DNA of 64,000 nt from Eupeodes corollae (taxonomy: Eukaryota > Arthropoda > Insecta > Diptera > Syrphidae). The stretch lies in assembly GCF_945859685.1 (NCBI RefSeq), contig NC_079147.1:48800177-48864176 (forward strand). Reading direction: 5' to 3'. Numbering within the stretch: position 1 is the first letter of the stretch; every line of letters starts with the position of its first letter. A model generated the notes under the pieces. It saw only the letters and a list, made by a program, of their open reading frames with translations. It did no database searches and had not been told where the DNA came from. Made by a program: the position numbers and the translations under genes. Of the stretch, positions 46,001 to 58,000 are shown piece after piece.

Positions 46001-49000
46001 TAAACTGCTGCAAGGCAGATATTACAGCCATCCAAGAAGTGCGATGGGATGGACCGGGCAAACGCAAACTAAAAGACTGTAATATATACTACGGCGACTG
46101 CTACCGAGAACAAAGACAGCGTCTATTTGGGTGTGGATTTGTTGTTGGAACTAGGCTCAGGCAAAAAGTCTTGAGTTTCAACAGTGTCAACATAAGCCTA
46201 ATATGCGCGCATGCCCAAACAGAGGAGAAAGATGAAGACACCAGTGGCAACATTGCCTTGCAGCCATCAGGGATGCCGCCTCTAAAGTTTTAGGTTTCAC
46301 ACGGCCACCACAGAGAAACCCCTGGTTTGACGACGAATGCCGGCAAGCGCACGCAGCGAAACAAGAGGCATACAAAACGGCGCTGCACAAAGGGACTAGA
46401 GCTGCTCGCGAGCTCTACGAGCAGAAGAGGAGAGAGGAACACCGGCTTCTTAGATGGAAAAAAAGAGAGCATGAGAAGCGTGCGATCGAGGAGAAAGAGG
46501 GATGTTACAACCGGAATAAGGTTTGTAAATTTGACCAAAAGGTAAAAAAAACCTCCCAAGGGTACCAGCTACGAACCGAAGCCTGTAAAGACGATCAGGG
46601 GAACATCGTAGTAGAACCGCAGTCGATGCTGAGAATATAGAAAGATCACTTCTCCAAATTATATAACGGCGATGACGAAGGTAATTCCACTGTAGGGGAG
46701 ATAGAACTACTGAGCCTAGGCGAGGCAGATGAACCCGACCTCGACGAAGTGAAGATAGCTATATCTTAACTGAAGTCAAACGAAGCTGCTGGAGCTGACG
46801 GCATCGCTGCCGAACTATTTAAAGCAGCAGGCAATGACTTGGTACGGAGCATGCACTAACTCGTCTGCAAAATATGGTCGGAAGAAAGCTTGCCCGATGA
46901 GTGGAATCTCAGCATAGTGTGCCCGATACATAAGAAAGGAGACCCTATAAACTGCGCCAACTACAGAGACATCAGTTTCCTTAACATTGCGTATAAGATT
47001 CTCTCTGCCGTATTATGTGAACGTCTGAAACCATTCGTCAACAACCTGATTATTCCTTATCAGTGTGGCTTCAGACCAGGAAAGTCCACTATCGACCAAA
47101 TATTCACACTACGGCAGATCTTAGAAAAAACCCAGGACCTTCAAATCGATACCCACCATCTCTTTATCGATTTTAAAGCCGCGTACGACAGCATCTATAG
47201 GGAAGACCTCTACAGAGCAATGTCTAGTTTTGGCATCCCTGTCAAACTTATCCGTTTGTGCAAAATGAGGATGGAGTATGCACGCTGCTCTATCAAGGTC
47301 GGAAAAGATCTTACCGATGCATTTGATGTCAAAAAAGGTTTTAGACAAGGCGAGAATTGTGCAAAACTCAACCGTCAACACAATCTATAACTTTGAGGTA
47401 GTTAAGGACTTCGTCTACCTAGGCACCGCTATTAATGCAGATAACGACACCAGCGCTGAAATCAAACAAAGAATAACTCTTGCAAATCGCTGCTTCTTTG
47501 GACTTAGAAGGCAATTGAAAAGTAAAGTCCTCTCTCAAACATGTAAAATCACCATCTATAAGACACTCATCATCCCGGTTCTCATTTATGGCACTGAGTT
47601 ATGGACCCTGTCAAAGAAAGATGAGAGCGTCTTAGGATGCTTCGAGAGAAAAATTCTTCGTTTGATTTTTGGTCCCGTATGCATAGATGGAGAATGGAGG
47701 AGAAGATATAACGACGAACTGTACGGGCTGTACAACGACACTGACCTAGTTAGCAGAATTAAAGTCCAACGGCTTAGATGGCTAGGTCATGTAGAGCGGA
47801 TGGACATCAACGCTCCAGCCCGGAAGGTCTTCGAATCCAATCCCGAGGGACGGTGCAGTAGAGGAAGACCGTGACTCTGCAGGTGGCGCACCCAGGTGGG
47901 AGAGGCCCTCAACCAACTTGGCGTGCGAAACTGGAGACAGCTGGCTTGGGACCGAACTGGCTGGAGACGCTTGTTGGTTGAGGCCCATGTCCGTCCCGGA
48001 CTGTAGCGCCACCTTAAGTAAGTGAGTAACCTTAATCAATACTCCATGAAATTCGATGTTTATACTTAAGGGGAAGCTTTCTTTCTACAGAAGAGAATTA
48101 CTCAATTCTAAATGGTGGGTGTGGTTGGAAAGTTCTTATCCGGTTTATAACTGAAGCTATCGCTTACAGAAATACTTATGTAAACCTCTTTTAGAATGAA
48201 TCTATTATCTTGTTTTAGTTAAACTAAAAGCTCTTTTTCAGTTAATATTGAATCCCTTATTCTACTATTACTCTTTAATCGATTAATTCATTAATCTTTT
48301 AAATTTAAATAAATTAGTTTAAATTTGTTCCTTTTTTTAAAAACTGTAAGTTTTGCAATATATTTATATTAGTTTCTATTAGTTTTAATTTTTAAAAATT
48401 AAATTGGGTAGCGCAACAGTCCATGAAGAACCAGGGCCTAGTGACTTACAACTCTCAACCATTCCTGTGTGCAAGTAATGTTGTCAGGAATGAAGTGGAC
48501 CTACAGTCCACTGCCGAATCCGAACGGCTAATTTTGAGGAATCACTTTTTCATGAGAAGAGTTACTCTTGGAGAATTTGTCAATTCCTCGTAAGAGGCAG
48601 TACCCGTGAAAAGACTTTAGATGGCATAGGCAGGGATCGAACCCAAGACCCCTGGCATGACAGTACAACGCACTAACCATCATGCCACGGGTACTACAGT
48701 TTTAATTAGATCTGATTAAAATAAAGTCTTAAACTCTAATGATATTTTGTTAAAATGTGTCTATGTCAACTGGCAAAATTATATTTAATGTTAAAATACT
48801 CTACCCTTTTTCATTTTCAATTTTCTAGCTGTGTTTAAAATTTATGAATGTAAATTTTAATATAATTATTTGAGATATAATCGGCAGACGGCTCGTAAAT
48901 CTTTTATAATAAAACAAATAAAGATAATAATAATAAAAGTCTACAAATACTCTTACTTGTTTCATTGGCGATAATAGCAGCGTGTAAATAATTTTTAATA

Positions 49001-52000
49001 TAAGTCGGTCCACCTTCTTCATTCAAAATCATATTCCAATCGATGTATCCATTAAACGAATGCTTAAGGTCTTTCATGTAATTAGTTATATATTGTTCTG
49101 CATCATCCCATGAACCCAATTTAGGCTTGCCCATAATTGTAGCTTCTGTATTAATTATAATTTTATCAGGCATCATTTTATGAGTTTCCTCAATCAAATT
49201 GGGTCCATAATATTCATCGAAATACCAATGCACCGCTAATCCATCCAAAAAGTCTAAAGATTCTGTTCGCGTTGCATTCATCTTAAATTAAATTAAATTG
49301 TAACAACAAAAATATTTTGTTGAATTTTGTTAACAAAATTTACCAATACAAACCAAAACGGGTAGGTGTATGTTTGACCATCGTTGCAGAAAATTTTGAC
49401 ATCTTTGAATTTTGAATGTTTTATGGTTGGTCCTAAATTATCTGCCAGCCAAATTGACTTTAAATTTTATAACAATTAATTTAAAATAAAATAAATTCAT
49501 TAATTTTAAACATTTAGAAATACTAACTTGGCTGTTCGGGGTCCATCCGAGTGACAAAAATTTTATGACATGAGTCATGAAAATGGCATTCAATGGCTCG
49601 TTGCCGGTTGTAATGGCCCAAATTGGCATATTTTGTTCTGCCATTAGTTCAATGAACCTGAATTGAGTTAAGTTAAAAAAAAGATTGAAAAATCATGTAC
49701 AATGTATTCAATAAGAAGAGATTTTGATGCTTCCAAAGTGGCCATGAAAAACTTTCAGCTATAAAGGGTTTTTCAATAAGGGCGGAGAGATGTTGAAATG
49801 GAATAAAACAAGCTATGTGTGATGGCATGTATGCTTTGAGGTGTGGAATATGACATCAACCAAATGCCCGCCTCGGCTTCTTACGGTGGCACAGATCCGG
49901 GTGGTACAATTTTAAATGACTCTTCCGCATAGATCCGGCTGAATTTGAGCAGTCCCGGGAATAGGTCGATTGTGATTTAGTTGCATAGACTTGGGACTTC
50001 AAGAAACCCCACAGCGGGGTCAAATCGTATGACCTTGTTGACCAATATGCATCACCCCTGCTGTGTGCTGTGTGGCACGAAGCGCCATCCTGCTGGAACA
50101 ACATGTCGTCTAAGTCCATATGGTTCAACTTTGGCCATAAGAAATTAGATTTTATCGTTATGTAGCACTCGCTGCTAACTGGGACCGCCTTACTAACGTC
50201 GTTTTCAAAAAAGTACGGACCAATTAGGCCGTTGGAACAAAATCCAAACCAAACTTTAACTTTTTAAGGATGCATTATCACCTTGTTGGTCCCATATACG
50301 GAAATTTTGTTTGTTAACACAGCTATTCATCCAAAAAAGGGCCTTGTCACTGAAGATGATTTTTCGGCCAATATTGGGCTCCTCTCCCAAACGGTTTGAA
50401 GCCCAGTCAGCGAACAAACAGCGTCGTCTATGGTCATGAATTTGATCTCCTTGGTAAGTTAGATCTTTTACGGGTGTAGGCCCAAGTCCCGATGCAAAAT
50501 TCGCCAAGTTAAAGCCTGCGAAAAACCGAGTTCTTGTGCATAGCAAAAAATAGGCTGCCTTGAGTCATGCTGTACACTTTCACGGACCGCGGCGATATTC
50601 TCGGCCGAATTGAGAAAACCTTTACTATTGTAGTTTTTTTTTATACTCCATCAATTATTGAACGTTTTCTACCTCGAAAAAGAATTCAATCTTTTATAAC
50701 TACAATCATTTATTAAATTTAACATTAATGGAATTCACATAGAAACTGGGGTTTCAAATTTTGCAATCACCAAGATTTCAAAAGAATGCAAGGAAGTCAT
50801 AAAAGATTGCATTCTTTAACAAGCCTAAAAATTAATTTATCTAATCTTTTGTTTCCAAAAAAATGTCTAAGATGTAGAATGACGTTTTTTAGCTTATACC
50901 TTTCATTTGGTGTTCTCAAAACTGTGAAACAGTCTCATCAAATCTCGTGTAAGGGTCGTAATTTATGAATCGTCAAAAGTTGCGAAAACTGCTTTTGACA
51001 AAAATTTTAAAGCATAAAATTTGCTAAAATATATGTCCCAATAATTCGTCTATGCTCCGTCGTTTAAAAGATAAAGGGCGATAAACGGGCAATGCTCAAA
51101 AATTTTTTTAAATTTAACTGTTGGTGAAAAACCTTACGTTTTTAGAAGAAAACATTTTTTTGTTTGAAATGTGTAAGCTTTTTACTAATAATCTAATTTT
51201 TCCCCGAAAAATTCTCCATCACTTGAGTATATTATAAATTGGGTGGCGCAACAGTCCGTTTGAGAACTAGCGTCTAGTGACTGACAACTCTCAACCATTC
51301 TTGTATGCGAGTACTGTTGTCAGGGATGGAAGGGACCTACATTTTTAAGCCGAATCCGAACGGCAAATTTGAGAAAGAACTTTCGTGACTCGCAAGAGGC
51401 GGAACCCGTGAAAAAAACTTTAGGTGCTATAGGCAGGGATCGAACCCAAGACCTCTCGCATGACAGTCCAACGCACAAACCACCATGCCACGGGTACTAC
51501 CTTGAGTATATAAACCGTTTCTTAAAAAAAAAAAACACGAGAAAACATTACCATGAATGGACTGATAGTGTTGACGAGTTGTTGGAAGGATCATTTTGAC
51601 CATCTACTTAATGGCGATGAAGCCCTCGATCCCACCAAGGAGCAGCCCATACAAATCCATTTATTTGATAATCTGGAGTTACACCACCTGACCTGATTGA
51701 GATTGGAGTTGCAAAACGAAAGTTAAACAAAGCTGACGTTGATAACGGTTTACAGGTAGAGCTTTTTTCCATTCACGCGGCAGCTGTTCTGTTGGAGCAT
51801 GCTCCAACTCATAACCAAAATCTGGTTGGAAGAAAGCCTGCCCGACGAGTGGTTTTCAAGCACTATCTGTCCGATCCATAAGAAAGGTGACCGCCTTCTC
51901 TGCGCCACCTACAAAGGCATCAGCCTTTTAAACATCGCCTACAAGATCCTGTCTAGCGTATTATGTGAACGCCTGAAAACCATCCATAGATGATCTTAAT

Positions 52001-55000
52001 GGTCATTTCAGTGTGGCTTAAGCCCGGGAAAATACGCGACCGACATTGACATTGACTCTACGCCAGATCCTGGAGAAGACCTGAGAATATAGCATTGATA
52101 CGCATTTTCTTTTCATCGATTCCAAAGCAGTCTATGATGACATAGTCAACGAACTATACCCTGTAATGTCGGGTTTTGGTATCCCTACAAAACTGATACG
52201 ACTAATCGGTGGATGGTGATGCGCTGTCATGTAAATGCTTCAAAATTGTTCTTGATAAAGTGGTGCGAAAGACCAACAACACCAATGTATTTCAAAAATT
52301 CGCACAATAATTTGGATATGCAGATGACTTTCACATTATGGCAAGAACAACACGAGCAGTTACTGGTACCTTTTCCGGTATCGACTCTGAAGCGAATTTG
52401 CATTTTGATAGAATAGAGTCGATTCCCATAGTAGACTCGGTCAGAACGTAACCATTTAAAAAATATATATCCGAATTTGTAATCCATTGTAACCATCCAC
52501 AAAAATACTCACTTGAGATGATAAAGAGCCCAGGTTTGATAATATTTTTCCTCAAGAAAACTAAATCCATTCCACGAGTGTACAGTTTTCATCCATTTCG
52601 GTGGACTCCAAGCAGAACTAAGAATTTTTATATGTTCAATATTTGCAACTGATTTAAGCCTTTCGATTTGTTTAATCTGAGATAAAGAAATATTGTATTG
52701 TTGACAAATTAAGCCATTTAATGTACCGACCTTTTCTTCATCAAGATCATTTAATTTGGTGAAATTTGATAAATCTTTATCATCTTCTGGTTCTTCGTTA
52801 TATGCCCAAGGTTCTAAATCAAAGTCAGTACCTCCAATTGGCATACGAATCATAGTGTATCCAATTCCTTTCTTTGAGAAATATGATCTAAAAATAATTA
52901 AAAAAATTTTAAAATTAAAACAAAATATAAAAACAATTCGATGATGCAATGATTTGAAGCTTTTTAAAATTTTCAAAATTTCAGAATAAACCAATGTTTT
53001 GCATTGATTCCTCTCTGACCCATTAGTAAAAAAAAACTTAGGCAACAAGACTTGAGGTAAAAGTGCATCAACTAGTGATACATACCCATCCTTATCAAGG
53101 CTGATTTCAGCAACGTTAGCCTAATATGCGCACACGCCTCACAGAAGAGAAGAATGATAACACGAAGGATATATTCTTCGAGCTCGTGGACAGAGCATAT
53201 GAACGGGGCGAAACGTCATGGTAGCCAGTAAGCCGCGAAGCTAGACTGGTGCTGGGTTTCAAACAGTCCTTACAAGAAACCCCTGGTTTGATGACCAGAG
53301 CTGCTCACTATGAGCAGAAGATGAGAGAAGAAGAACCTACTTCTAAAAAGGAAAAAGAAAGGGCATGAGAAGCGTACGGTCGAAGATGTTGAGAGTTTCA
53401 AAAACAGAAATTAAGTTCGAAAGCTTTATAAGCAAGTGAAACAAAATTCACAAGCACATAAACCTCGAACCGAAGGCCAGCTGCAAGAAGGAATGTCCTA
53501 TGCTGGGGATATGGAAGGACCACTTCTACAGAGTGTATAACGGTTACCACGAAGTGAATCCTGCTATAAGGCAAGATGATCCATTCAACATAGACGACGA
53601 AAGTCAACAATCCCGTACTCCCGACTTAGACGAAGCAAAGATTGAAATATTCAAGCTAGTTTCTAACAAAGCTTCTATAGGAGTTGGTTTGAATGACGAG
53701 CATTTAAAAGCAGCTGGAGATACTTTGGTTAGCAGTATGCTGCAACAATGTGGGACACTCTATCATTTTGAACCTCTTTGGTTCTATACCAAAGTACATA
53801 GACTACACTATACCTAAACCCCTATTTGGAAAAAACTTCCAGGTATCCATTCCATCCAGAGATGAATGGGAGGACAAAAAACTCCTGGATAACAAAAGTA
53901 TTCATTTTTATACAGATGGATCTAAGACAAATGAGGGAGTTGGTGGTGGCGTGTACTCAGAAAAGCTTAATCTAAGCATCTCATTCCGCCTCCCTAATCA
54001 TTGTAGCGTTTTTCAAGCGGAAATTTTGGCGATCAAAGAGGTTCTCTCCTGGCTAAGAGAAAACGTGATATCAACTTCTGATATCCGCATCTTCTCTGAC
54101 AGTCAAGCTGCTATCAAATCCCTTGACGGTGTCTCGACCAAATCTTTGACGGCCCTCGATTGTCGATCGTCTCTTATGGAGATGGCGCAGCAATTTAACA
54201 TTCACCTCTGTTGGGTGCCGGGCCACAGAGACATCACAGGTAATTGTAGAGCCGATGAACTCGCTAAAAATGGAACCGTCAAACCTATTTCACCTGAAAG
54301 GGAGAAGATAGGTATACCGATAGCTACATGTAAACTTATGCTAAAAGAAACAGCTTTTGCGATAGCAAATTCTAGGTGGCACAACTTACCAACATGCGCA
54401 GCCACAAAACTCATATGGCCTTCACTGGACCTAAAGCGCTCTAAAGACTTGTTATCTCAAAGCAGACTTCATATTAGCTCCCTAATAGGTGTCCTTACAG
54501 GACACTGCCTTATAGGCAGACACGCAATACGACTAGGCGTAGCCTCAAATGACTTCTGTAGGAGCTGCATGGACGAAGAAGAAGAGGAAACAATCTCTCA
54601 TCTCTTATGCACCTGCCCTGCTCTTTCACTCAAACGCAAACTTCATCTGGGGGACTACTCTTTTGATAATCCCAGCGAACTAGCTAAAAAGTATATTAAA
54701 TATCTTCTTCGCTTTATAAAAAGCTCAAAATGGTTCTACTAGTTAGAAGTAATTCTCTAGATTCATGTGGTATCACAATGGGCCTTTCTCTTGGCCTAAG
54801 TGTGTGGATTATAAATCCGCAGCCACGTTAACCTAACCTAACCTAACCTATGCTGCAACTTATTTGCAATTTTTGGTAAGAAAAAAGCATGTCCGATGAA
54901 TTGAATATATTGTTTGCCCGATACTAAAAATCAGTCTACTTAACATCGCTTACAAAATCTTCTCTGCCGTAATATGTGAACGTCTAAAGCCCATCGTCAA

Positions 55001-58000
55001 CAACCTAATAGGTTCTCATTAGTGTGGTTTTAGACCAGGAAAGTCCACAGTCGATCAAATAATCACATTATGGCAGAACCTTTAAAAAACCCAAGACGGC
55101 CATCTTTTCATCGAATTTATGATCACATATGACAACATCTATAGGGACGAGCTATATAGAGCCGTGTCTAGTTTTCGCATCACTGCCAAAATCTTCCAGG
55201 ATGACCATGGAGAATTCCCACTGCTCCATAAAGGTTGGAAACAACTTTACCGAATCTTTCGATGTTAAAAAAAGTTTAAGACAAGGTGATGTGAATTCTT
55301 TAACATCGTGCTTGAAAAAAAAAATGCAGAGCTCACATGGCAACAATAGAGACACTATCTTTGAAAAGTCCGTCCATAAGCATCAGTCATCAGCCATAAG
55401 AGATACGAAAAAATTCATGAAAGCTTTTTTTTTATAAAATTTAATAGGCTTTAATTTTGTGCAACAACATTTTTTGATACGGCAAATAGTTTTCGAGATA
55501 AAAGGGAAAAACAGAAACAAACTCCATGTTTCTCTTAACTGCCGCTAGAGCTCACGTCGCATTTTTGGTGACTTTTTTTTGGGTCATCACCATACATCCC
55601 TTAATTATTGTGCCAAGTTTTAAAACTATTGGATTTTTTTTAGGTGAAAACCTTTATTAACTGGACTAAAAAATGCAATCATATGTTGATTCCGAGAAAT
55701 ATACCATAAAGTCTTGGATACCTTTCGATTTCAATTTTGAGATCCCAGCTATTTTAGATCAGCTGTTCTTTTACTCGTAAAACACTAAGAAAAAAGTATC
55801 CATCCATGTACCCCATCTATCTGAATTTGAACATAGCCATTGGGTTTATCAATAAGAGTATTTTAAAAGAAATAAAAGCCAAATGGCCACCATTGCCATG
55901 CGTGTGTCGATGGTATATCCAACATTGTATTACGACATTTACCTCAGGAAGCTGTAGACATTTATACCACTCTGTTTAACAACGTTCTGAATAATGCATA
56001 TTATGCGTCCGTTGGAAGACAGCTGTGGTACATCCCTCCCGAAAAAGAGAAAGGACAACTCCAATCCAGCCGACTCTCCGGTCGATAAGTCTTTTGCGGA
56101 GTATCAGTAAAGTATTCGAGAAGGTTATAAATAGAGCTCTGTCTTAAAACAACAAAGTAATTCCGGATAATCAGTTCAGCTTTCAGTCGGGACATGGCAC
56201 TATTCTTGCTGCGTCCAAGGTTGTTTCTGATATCCAGGTTAACAAATCTAAAAGGCAATGTACGGGTGCTTGACTGGTTGACTTGGAGAAGGCCTTCGAC
56301 ACCGTATGGTTAGAGGGCCTGTATCTAAAGTTAACCAGACTTGGCAATGTAACATCTACCAAAATGTTTGATATTAATTGTCTTCAACAGGAAGCGGTTA
56401 ACTTGCCGATCTTGTTCAGCATTTACACCAGTGATCTGATAGCAAGCCTGACTCAGGCAATAGAGTACGACAACGACCTAATTGCGTACAGAACGGCCCC
56501 ACAAATTGAGGTTATCAAGACACTTTTGCAAGGTAACTTCGACAAGATTCAGCAATATTGCGATGACTGGAAGTTGAAAATCAACTTTCAGAAATCCGAA
56601 ACTATTCTGTTCTTGACTCCGCTTTATGGAGCCTCAAGGGATACGAGAAAGAACTGGAAAAATCAAGTGATCGTTGGACCAAATCGCGAGCCACTGGCGA
56701 ATAAAAGTGTAGTAAAGTACCTTGGCATCTGGTTGAATCAGTACAGCTGTGGCCAGAGCTAGGCGAGCCTTTGTCCTGACAAAACGGTTGTTTTTTAGCA
56801 GACGTCCTTACAGCAGGGTGAAGGTGATTTGCTTAATGGCCCTTATGCGGCCGATGATTGCCTATGGGTGCCCGGTATGGTTCAAATTTACCCTATCTCA
56901 AATGGAAAAGATTCGGGTGTTTGAGAGACAATGTCTGCAAGCTGCGACAGCTTAATTTTTGGGACTTACTACTACCGAAGCTTTCCTCTAATTGGACAAT
57001 CGAGGGATGATACAGGATAGGGAGCCGGTTTCACTAATCTACCACGTCAGCCGTAAAACTGTAGATAGGCGACTCCTTAACAGTCAAGACATCCTCGCAC
57101 TAGACGGAGCCAAACGCCTTCGGTTCAGTAGGACTGTATACGATAGGGACCGAATAGATAGGGTAAGGCAGGAGAACCAGTTTTAGTGGCTTCAAATTGA
57201 GAATGTCATTAAAAGTTGTCTTAGGCATTTGGTTTTGGCCGGCTTAAATAGATTTAAAGGCCCAACTATAATAGACATAAGCAAACATAAGCTTATGTCA
57301 AAAATCCAACGAAAATTCACTTAAGTTTGCGAAATTACTGCATAGCCATAATGCAATTTTGCTCACGTATCTACATGTCAGATTTTACTTATGCGGCGAG
57401 CGACTGGGATCGCTCTTGCTTTAGTGTGCTTAAGTTAACGAAACTGAGAAAAAATTGAACGAAACGGAGCTAGACTCCATTATGTTCACTCGTATTGAGA
57501 TTCTTTGTATTCGCACGTTTACTTATGCGCGCATATGCTAGCTTATGCCTATTATAGTTGGGCCTTAAGGATTAGGTTAGGGACAGTCAGGGTGGCACAG
57601 CTTACTGTGGATGTTCTAGTTTCTGAGCAGTTTTAAGTAATTTTAGGTAATATACTTGGTTTCGGTTAGTTTTAAGTAGCTTAAGTATTAAAATGTGCTT
57701 CGGTTTGTTTTAAATTTAGTTTAAAGTTTTATATAAAATAAAAATAAAAAAATAATGATAAAGATACCAAGTTTTTTTTTATTTTCTTGGTTTTAGATTA
57801 ATTTCTCGTTATTTAGTATTAAAATTGTTCTTAGGCTGAAAGGCAGTAGTTATTAGATAATGGATTAACTTAGAGCACCCTCATAGGGCCTGTACGCTAT
57901 ATTTTTGTACAGCTTTAAGATAGTTTTAAGATTTTGATAAAATACAAATTAAAAAATGGCCACCATCGCTCTCATTCATTTTAACTATGACTTCAAATGT

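Larger units (their letters stand above)
53747..54848 (+). mobile_element. I-type LINE, 5'-truncated, nested in RTE fragment H
   Basis: An 11-bp target duplication TATGCTGCAAC lies at 53736-53746 and 54849-54859, inside the RTE RT coding sequence, so both ends are exact. Only the C-terminal part of the ORF is present, followed by a ~90-bp 3' region and a (TAACC)n tail (54829-54848). LINEs with an RNase H domain belong to the I, R1, LOA and related clades; which one is not settled here. Confidence 0.88.

Noticed and set aside
48595..48697. True tRNA genes at the SINE heads (also 26440-26507, 51430-51500)
   Set aside because: They have A-box- and B-box-like segments but lack a foldable full cloverleaf with a proper 3' acceptor strand, and run into a shared SINE body bounded by target duplications.
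49345..49354. Donor site at 49354 (G|GTTTGT) for the glucosylceramidase exon
   Set aside because: Joining it to the next exon creates TGA; the donor at 49344 (TTG|GTAAAT) keeps the frame and family spacing.
52227..52502. Minus-strand 91-aa ORF as an extra glucosylceramidase exon
   Set aside because: It is antisense to RTE fragment G and has no similarity to the enzyme; exon 52513 ends at a clear GTGAGT donor.
54829..54850. Interstitial telomere repeat
   Set aside because: It lies directly between the end of a LINE and its target duplication, so it is the element's tail rather than a telomere remnant.
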